Source: an uncultured Bacteroidota bacterium (GTDB lineage Bacteria > Bacteroidota > Bacteroidia > Chitinophagales > Chitinophagaceae). Taken from it: a stretch of 17,644 nucleotides of DNA. The first letter of the stretch is position 1, and every line of letters begins with the position of its first letter. The stretch lies in assembly GCA_903906615.1 (NCBI GenBank), contig CAIVKT010000150.1, positions 1-17,644 on the forward strand, read 5' to 3'. Positions 12,857 to 17,644 of this stretch are shown here, one piece after another. A program made the position numbers and the translations under genes. Under the pieces are notes generated by a model. The model was not told where the DNA came from, made no database searches, and worked only from the letters and a program-made list of their open reading frames with translations.

Positions 12857-14533
12857 TTAATGCCCTCCAATGCTGCTATCATAATCAATACCCTGCCTGC
12901 GTAGTATGCCCTTAACGCCTACGGCAAATAATGCGAGGTAGGCGAAGCAGAATACCGGTATCCAGTAAGAGTTGTGGATGCCGATGCTTTGCAGATCGGA
13001 TAGTTTGCCTTGTATGGGTGGTATGATGGCCCCGCCGAGTATCATCATCACAAGGAACGCGGAGCCTTGCGAGGTATGCTTGCCGAGGCCTGCTATAGCC
13101 AGCGCAAATATGGCGGGCCACATGATAGAGCAAAACAAACCACCGCTAAGGAAGGCATAGATGGCAACAGTGCCTGTGGTGAATATACCAACCAGCATAC
13201 AGGCCATACCAGCGAGTGCAAATATGAGGAGCGTACGTGCGGGCTTATCCTGCCCGGCATAGAAGGCTATTGCCTGTAGTATGATGCACACAATGTACCA
13301 CGTGAGCGGTTTGATGTCGTTTTGCGCAATGGCATTGATGCCTAAGACTACTAAGAATGCGATGACCGGTACTATGAAGATAAGAATGCTGCGTAGTGTT
13401 TTTGATGGCTCAAATATTTTGATGGAGCCCGTCCAGCGGCCTACCATGAGGCTGCCCCAGTACATGGAGATAAATGGCGCAACCTGTGTGAGCTTGTACC
13501 CGCCAAAGTCGGGCTGAGTGAGTAGTGCGCCGAGATTACTTTGTATGGTCACTTCCACACCCACATAGGTGAAGATGGCGAGCATGCCCAGCACCAGCTG
13601 TGGGTACTTCATAGCGCCCCAGCCATTGCTGTTCTTCTTTGCGCTGAAGAGGGAGAATACCAGGGTGCCTACGATGACAATAAGCCCGACCATAAGTAGT
13701 TTTGTCCGGGTCATTTCTACCTCTTGCAGAATAGATTTGTCTTCTGTGACAACAGTATAAGTCCTGAACACCCAAATGAAGGTGATTGCCAGTAAAACGG
13801 TCATTATAGCTAAGGCACCTAATGCTTTTGGCGATTTTTCAGGTTCGGTTTCGAATTTTCCTGATGGTAGTTTTTTTGAAAAGAAAAACAGCGCAGCAGC
13901 CACCACAAAAAGAATGCCGACGCATGCGTATAACATAGTTACATTGCCAAGGCCAAGTGTTTTAACAAGTGCATTTATCTGGTCTGATGTTGTTGCTTTA
14001 GTAGTGCCAAACAATGCAAGACCTACTACAATAGGCCCGATAGCTGTGCCAAATGAGTTGATGCCACCACCTAAAGTAATGCGATGTGTACCTGTGGCAG
14101 GCGGCCCAAGCAAAGCCGCAAAAGGATTGGCGGCGGTCTGTTGTAAAGAAAAGCCCAGCGCTACGGCAAATAAGCCAATAAGCATACCAGGGAAAGTGTT
14201 GGCATTTACCGCAAGTATCATAATGACCGCACCGAAGGCGGAGAACAACAGCCCGTAGACAATACTATTACGGTAGCCCCATTTAGGGATTACATCTTTT
14301 CCAAAGACTGAGGCAATAAAATACAATGTCAGCGCACCTAGGTAGTATGCTGAGTAAAAGGCAAAATCAATGAGCTGTGACTGGAACTGGTCGAGCTTGA
14401 AGTAGTGCTTACAAAAGGGGATGAAGACCCCATTGCCTGCGGCAATAAAACCCCAGAAAAAAAACACCGTGACCAATGTAGATAACGCCCCCGAATTCTC
14501 AGATGATGACTTTGCAGTTTGTACCGGCTCCAT
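12857..14533 (-). CDS. FucP-like MFS sugar:proton symporter with enlarged central region
   Basis: This 558-residue inner-membrane transporter resembles the FHS branch of the major facilitator superfamily (fucose, glucose/galactose permeases). FucP-type hallmarks are [16 protein letters not shown] (24-39), the charged loop WGYRNSI (85-91), [20 protein letters not shown] (129-148) and [14 protein letters not shown] (158-171). In the C-terminal half [13 protein letters not shown] (326-338), [13 protein letters not shown] (358-370), [20 protein letters not shown] (465-484) and [24 protein letters not shown] (490-513) are typical. It is about 120 residues longer than E. coli FucP (438). Most of the extra length is central, where two additional hydrophobic segments lie at about 238-256 and 278-297, suggesting 14 helices. 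The substrate is probably a hexose or amino sugar, but the sequence does not settle which. No catabolic genes adjoin it. Confidence 0.87.
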   Translation of the reverse strand: MEPVQTAKSSSENSGALSTLVTVFFFWGFIAAGNGVFIPFCKHYFKLDQFQSQLIDFAFYSAYYLGALTLYFIASVFGKDVIPKWGYRNSIVYGLLFSAFGAVIMILAVNANTFPGMLIGLFAVALGFSLQQTAANPFAALLGPPATGTHRITLGGGINSFGTAIGPIVVGLALFGTTKATTSDQINALVKTLGLGNVTMLYACVGILFVVAAALFFFSKKLPSGKFETEPEKSPKALGALAIMTVLLAITFIWVFRTYTVVTEDKSILQEVEMTRTKLLMVGLIVIVGTLVFSLFSAKKNSNGWGAMKYPQLVLGMLAIFTYVGVEVTIQSNLGALLTQPDFGGYKLTQVAPFISMYWGSLMVGRWTGSIKIFEPSKTLRSILIFIVPVIAFLVVLGINAIAQNDIKPLTWYIVCIILQAIAFYAGQDKPARTLLIFALAGMACMLVGIFTTGTVAIYAFLSGGLFCSIMWPAIFALAIAGLGKHTSQGSAFLVMMILGGAIIPPIQGKLSDLQSIGIHNSYWIPVFCFAYLALFAVGVKGILRRQGIDYDSSIGGH

Positions 14534-14535
14534 TC

Positions 14536-14555
14536 TTTTACTATTTGCAGTAAAA
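14536..14555 (-). promoter_or_regulatory. Inverted repeat just upstream of the transporter start
   Basis: Arms ttttact (14536-14542) and agtaaaa (14549-14555) flank a 6-nt spacer, placing the site 3-22 nt before the transporter ATG. It could be a repressor site or a small hairpin over the start region. It is short and AT-rich, so it could be chance. Confidence 0.3.
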
Positions 14556-14632
14556 TAGGAAGTAATTCTGAATAATAATAATGCGGAAGGCTCTTACAAT
14601 AAACTGTGGTTACTTTTGCTTACCACGAGTGA

Positions 14633-14665
14633 AGATTTGACAACTTTTTAAAAGTTGTCAAATCT
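14633..14665. repeat. Perfect 16-bp palindrome with one-base centre
   Basis: The left arm agatttgacaactttt (14633-14648) and its exact reverse complement (14650-14665) flank a single T. It lies in the 168-nt gap between korB (ending 14702) and the transporter start (14533). Neither side has a T-run outside the stem, so it is not a classic terminator, although it sits 37 nt past the korB stop. Similar long palindromes recur in Bacteroidota intergenic regions, so it may be a dispersed repeat, a bidirectional terminator or an operator for the transporter. Confidence 0.8.
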
Positions 14666-14701
14666 GGCAGTGGCAATAATCTATTAAGATGATATTTGTG
14701 T

Positions 14702-15748
14702 TTACAAGATCGTCCAGGTCTTATCTCCTGAAAGTATTTTGTCGAGGGATGGCTTGCCTTTGCGGGCTACCAACTCTTCTATCTGATCCTGCATGCCTTG
14801 TTCATAAGTCGGGCGTTCTTCAGCAAATAACACACCGAAAGGGCGGGGGAAATGTTCGCCGTTAAAGGTATTATCGAAGAAGCGGGCCATAATGTTGGCT
14901 TTTGTCTTGTCCTGCTCATCATGTATCCAGAGGTCATTGACAGATACGCCGGAAGTATTCAGATCCACAATTACAGGAACAATGCCGTCAAATTTGATAC
15001 CCTTTTCTTCATTATTGCCAAAGATGAGGGGTTTGCCGTGTTCTACGAATATGGCTTGTTCCTTCTTTGTTTCTTTTTCTGAGAATGCAAAGAAAGTAGC
15101 ATCATTGAACACAGGGCAGTTCTGATAGATTTCTACAAATGAAGTGCCTTTATGTGCGTTGGCGCGGCGCAGTACCATCTGCATGTGCTTAGGGTCCCGG
15201 TCGAGCGAGCGGGATACGAAGGAGCATTTAGCTCCCAGAGCCAACTCACTTGGGTTGAATGGTTCTTCCACAGAACCGTAGGGTGTGGATTTGGCCACCT
15301 TTCCTTTTTCGGAGGTAGGGGAGTATTGGCCTTTGGTGAGCCCGTATATCTGGTTGTTGAACACCATATAATTCAGGTCAAAGTTCTTACGCATCAGGTG
15401 TATGAAGTGATTGCCACCTATGGAGAAGGCATCGCCATCGCCTGATACCACCCACACGCTCAGGCGCGGGTTGAGGGCCTTTACGCCCGATGCTATTGCG
15501 GCTGCACGGCCATGTATGGTGTGCATGCCATAGGTATCCATGTAGTAAGTGAACCTTGCAGCACAGCCTATGCCCGATATAAATACAATATCTTCTTTGG
15601 GTACGCCAAACTCGGGCATCACGGTCTGCACCTGCTTCAGGATGGAGTAGTCGCCGCAACCGGGACACCATTTCACTTCCTGGTTCGATGCAAAGTCTTT
15701 TGGGGTGAGCTTTGGCGTTTCCGCCGCCTGCTCTGTAATAGTGGTCAT
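14702..15748 (-). CDS. korB: 2-oxoglutarate (2-oxoacid):ferredoxin oxidoreductase, beta subunit
   Basis: This 348-residue subunit binds thiamine diphosphate and an iron-sulfur cluster and, with KorA, oxidatively decarboxylates a 2-oxoacid to its acyl-CoA while reducing ferredoxin. Four cysteines are placed for the [4Fe-4S] cluster: Cys28 and Cys31 in KWCPGCGDYS, Cys62 in GIGCAAR and Cys211 in QNCPVF. The thiamine diphosphate and Mg motif is GDGDAFSIGGNHFIH (103-117) with NNQIYGLTKGQ (131-141). HGRAAAIASGVK (79-90) is also typical. The length matches the KorB/OorB type of two-subunit enzymes. It starts 6 nt after the korA stop codon, so both come from one message. 2-Oxoglutarate is the most likely substrate for this architecture, but branched-chain 2-oxoacids or pyruvate are possible. 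Confidence 0.93.
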   Translation of the reverse strand: MTTITEQAAETPKLTPKDFASNQEVKWCPGCGDYSILKQVQTVMPEFGVPKEDIVFISGIGCAARFTYYMDTYGMHTIHGRAAAIASGVKALNPRLSVWVVSGDGDAFSIGGNHFIHLMRKNFDLNYMVFNNQIYGLTKGQYSPTSEKGKVAKSTPYGSVEEPFNPSELALGAKCSFVSRSLDRDPKHMQMVLRRANAHKGTSFVEIYQNCPVFNDATFFAFSEKETKKEQAIFVEHGKPLIFGNNEEKGIKFDGIVPVIVDLNTSGVSVNDLWIHDEQDKTKANIMARFFDNTFNGEHFPRPFGVLFAEERPTYEQGMQDQIEELVARKGKPSLDKILSGDKTWTIL

Positions 15749-15754
15749 TCCAGT

Positions 15755-17632
15755 TTATTTAATCAGCTCAAGAATTTTATGTTTCAGTTCGGCAGTGGTG
15801 AAGGGCAGGCCCTGCATCTTAGAGAAGCCTATTGCGGGTACCAGGTATTTAGCCCTGATCAGTTGTAACAACTGGCCCGAATTCATTTCCGGTATCAGCA
15901 CCTGGTCGTAGCTCTTCAATAATTCGCCAAGGTTCTTAGGGAAAGGATTGATATGCTTCAGATGAACGTGAGCTACATCGTACCCACCTTCTATTAACTC
16001 ACGCACAGCGGTCTTTATAGCGCCACCTGTAGAGCCCCAGCCCAGTACGAGCAGCTTGCCTGATGTATTGCCTGTTTGTGGTTGTATATCGGGTATGCCA
16101 TCTGCTATCTTCTCTATTTTCTCTGCACGCAGGCGTGTCATGGCCTCGTGGTTCTTGGCATCATAAGACACATTGCCGGTCTCATTTTGCTTTTCCAATC
16201 CGCCTATGCGGTGCATCAGCTCTTTGGTGCCGGGTACTACCCATGGGCGAGATAATTTTTCATCGCGCTTGTAAGGAAGGAAAGTACCGCCGGGGTTGTT
16301 ATTTTCTGTGGTGAATTGCACATTGATCGGCTTCAGGTCTGCTGCCGCCGGGAAGCGCCATGGCTCAGAGCCGTTGGCAATGTAGCCATCGCTGAGTACA
16401 ATGACAGGTGTCATATGGTCTACAGCTATGCGCACCGCTTCCAGTATAGTATCAAAACAATCGGCTGGTGATGCTGCCGCAATTACGGGCAACGGCCCTT
16501 CGCCATGCCTGCCATACATAGCCTGCATCAGGTCTGATTGTTCTGTTTTTGTCGGCAAGCCCGTTGATGGCCCGCCACGTTGTATGTCTATAACGAGCAA
16601 TGGTATTTCCAGTATGGTAGCGAGACCCAGCGCTTCGGTCTTTAAAGACATGCCGGGACCTGATGTGGTGGTAACCCCAAGGCCGCCTGCATACGATGCG
16701 CCTATAGCGGCACATATGGCGGCTATTTCATCCTCGGCCTGGAAGGTCTTTACATTGCTTGTTTTGTACTTCGATAGTTCATGCAGCACATCAGATGCCG
16801 GGGTGATGGGGTAGGAGCCAAGGAACAAGGGCAGGCCTGACAATTCAGATGCAGCCACAAGCCCTATGGCTGTGGCCTGGTTGCCGGATATGTTCCTGTA
16901 TTCGCCCTTGGGCAAATTTGCAGGTGACACCTTGTAGCGTGTGGTGAATATCTCGGTATGGTCGCCAAAGTTCCAGCCTGCTTTCAGTGTTTTGATGTTG
17001 GCCTCAGCTATGTCCGGCTTCTTCGCAAACTTCTCCTTGAGGAAGGTGATGGTGAAGTCCATAGGCTCATCAAACATCCAGAAGAGGAGGCCGAGCACAA
17101 ACATATTTTTGGAGCGCTCTATCTCCTTCATGCCGAGTCCGGAGCCTTCAAGGCATTCTTTGGTGAACCGGGTAATGTCTATTTTATACAGCGTGTATTC
17201 CTCCAAAGAGCCATCGTCGAGCGGGTTTACGCCCGGCGGGTAGCCGGCCAGGTTGAGGTTCTTTTTATCAAATCCTGCCGTGTTGACAATGATGATACCG
17301 CCTTTTTTCAGACGGGCTAAGTCCACTTTAAGGGCTGCGGAGTTCATGGCCACCAGCACATCATATTGATCGCCGGGAGTGAATATCTCTACACTGCCAA
17401 AATGAACCTGGAAGCCGGATACGCCAGCGGTAGTGCCTATGGGGGCCCTTATTTCTGCCGGGAATTCGGGGAATGTGCTGAGATCTTTGCCTAAATATGC
17501 CGCAGTATCGGTAAACTGTGTACCGGTAAGCTGCATGCCATCGCCTGAATCACCGGAAAACCTTATCACTATACTTTCTGCCTCTACCGGGGCGTGGTGA
17601 TGTCCCGGTTTGCTTGCTAAAGTTGAATCCAT
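15755..17632 (-). CDS. korA: 2-oxoglutarate (2-oxoacid):ferredoxin oxidoreductase, fused gamma-alpha subunit
   Basis: This 625-residue subunit fuses the gamma and alpha parts of 2-oxoacid:ferredoxin oxidoreductase. The gamma domain covers about 18-220, with FSGDSGDGMQLTG (25-37), FPEFPAEIRAPIGTTAGVSGF (54-74) and PGDQYDVLVAMN (86-97). The alpha pyrimidine-binding domain begins near GNQATAIG (250) with YPITPAS (274-280), FQAEDEIAAICAAIGAS (297-313), TSGPGMSLKTEALG (323-336) and QRGGPSTGLPTKTEQSDL (351-368). A C-terminal domain starts near LLVLGWGSTGG. The gamma-alpha order and length are those of KorA in aerobic Bacteroidota and Actinobacteria, where the enzyme can replace the 2-oxoglutarate dehydrogenase complex in the TCA cycle. 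The start at 17632 lies 4 nt after a -7-like box, so the gene is complete. Confidence 0.94.
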   Translation of the reverse strand: MDSTLASKPGHHHAPVEAESIVIRFSGDSGDGMQLTGTQFTDTAAYLGKDLSTFPEFPAEIRAPIGTTAGVSGFQVHFGSVEIFTPGDQYDVLVAMNSAALKVDLARLKKGGIIIVNTAGFDKKNLNLAGYPPGVNPLDDGSLEEYTLYKIDITRFTKECLEGSGLGMKEIERSKNMFVLGLLFWMFDEPMDFTITFLKEKFAKKPDIAEANIKTLKAGWNFGDHTEIFTTRYKVSPANLPKGEYRNISGNQATAIGLVAASELSGLPLFLGSYPITPASDVLHELSKYKTSNVKTFQAEDEIAAICAAIGASYAGGLGVTTTSGPGMSLKTEALGLATILEIPLLVIDIQRGGPSTGLPTKTEQSDLMQAMYGRHGEGPLPVIAAASPADCFDTILEAVRIAVDHMTPVIVLSDGYIANGSEPWRFPAAADLKPINVQFTTENNNPGGTFLPYKRDEKLSRPWVVPGTKELMHRIGGLEKQNETGNVSYDAKNHEAMTRLRAEKIEKIADGIPDIQPQTGNTSGKLLVLGWGSTGGAIKTAVRELIEGGYDVAHVHLKHINPFPKNLGELLKSYDQVLIPEMNSGQLLQLIRAKYLVPAIGFSKMQGLPFTTAELKHKILELIK

Positions 17633-17636
17633 TATA

Positions 17637-17644
17637 CAAAGTTA
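17637..17644 (-). promoter_or_regulatory. Candidate -7 promoter element for korAB
   Basis: On the minus strand TAACTTTG matches TAnnTTTG exactly and is followed by four bases and the korA ATG. This would give a leaderless transcript of the korAB operon. Any -33 box lies beyond the end of the window. Confidence 0.5.

Noticed and set aside
13776..14258. 160-codon open frame on the plus strand
   Set aside because: It is fully antisense to the well-supported transporter gene and shows no domain.
14633..14665. Palindrome as the intrinsic terminator of korAB
   Set aside because: The position would fit, but the stem is AT-rich and no T-run follows on the minus strand, so I list it as a repeat of unknown role.

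Overview
The window looks like a chromosomal stretch from a Bacteroidota bacterium, most like the Chitinophagaceae. This is inferred from a type IX secretion (T9SS) C-terminal sorting domain at 6059-7516, a Bacteroidota-style TonB with a short N-terminal cytoplasmic segment, a DUF7009-like gene beside fdhD, and several TAnnTTTG boxes (the Bacteroidota sigma -7 element) close to start codons, with few Shine-Dalgarno sequences. Coding density is high; no gap between genes exceeds about 170 nt. No tRNA, rRNA, CRISPR array, transposase or phage gene was seen.

Layout from left to right. 3-1010 (-) is a secreted patatin-like phospholipase. 1101-2476 (+) holds an ExbD/TolR protein and a TonB, with no ExbB in view. 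2590-3663 (+) is a leucine dehydrogenase closed by a clear intrinsic terminator, followed by RNase HII (3766-4359, +). 4451-5910 (-) is a two-gene unit: a protein-glutaminase (protein-glutamine deamidase) precursor and, overlapping its stop codon, a small exported protein that resembles part of the glutaminase pro-region. Divergent from it is a T9SS cargo protein (6059-7516, +). Then come fdhD and a DUF7009-like gene (7527-8718, +) and an exported thiol peroxidase of the glutathione peroxidase family (8733-9281, -).

9411-9952 (+) holds a DUF4160/DUF2442 pair and 12256-12847 (+) a DUF433/DUF5615 pair. Both look like toxin-antitoxin-type modules and read as more AT-rich than their surroundings. 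They flank a translationally coupled lactonase and beta-lactamase-fold serine hydrolase operon (9954-12172, -). 12857-14533 (-) is a FucP-like sugar/proton symporter with an enlarged central region. 14702-17632 (-) is korA-korB, encoding 2-oxoacid:ferredoxin oxidoreductase, with its likely promoter at the right edge of the window.

The most notable point is the glutaminase locus. The enzyme has a recognisable Cys-His-Asp triad and a long pro-region. Its overlapping downstream partner shares about 60 residues of similarity with that pro-region, including an identical TVAAIR motif. This suggests a free-standing pro-domain-like inhibitor, chaperone or immunity protein, and I am not aware of a description of such a partner. 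The partner's signal-peptide coding region also contains a perfect 15-bp inverted repeat that could form a strong mRNA hairpin.
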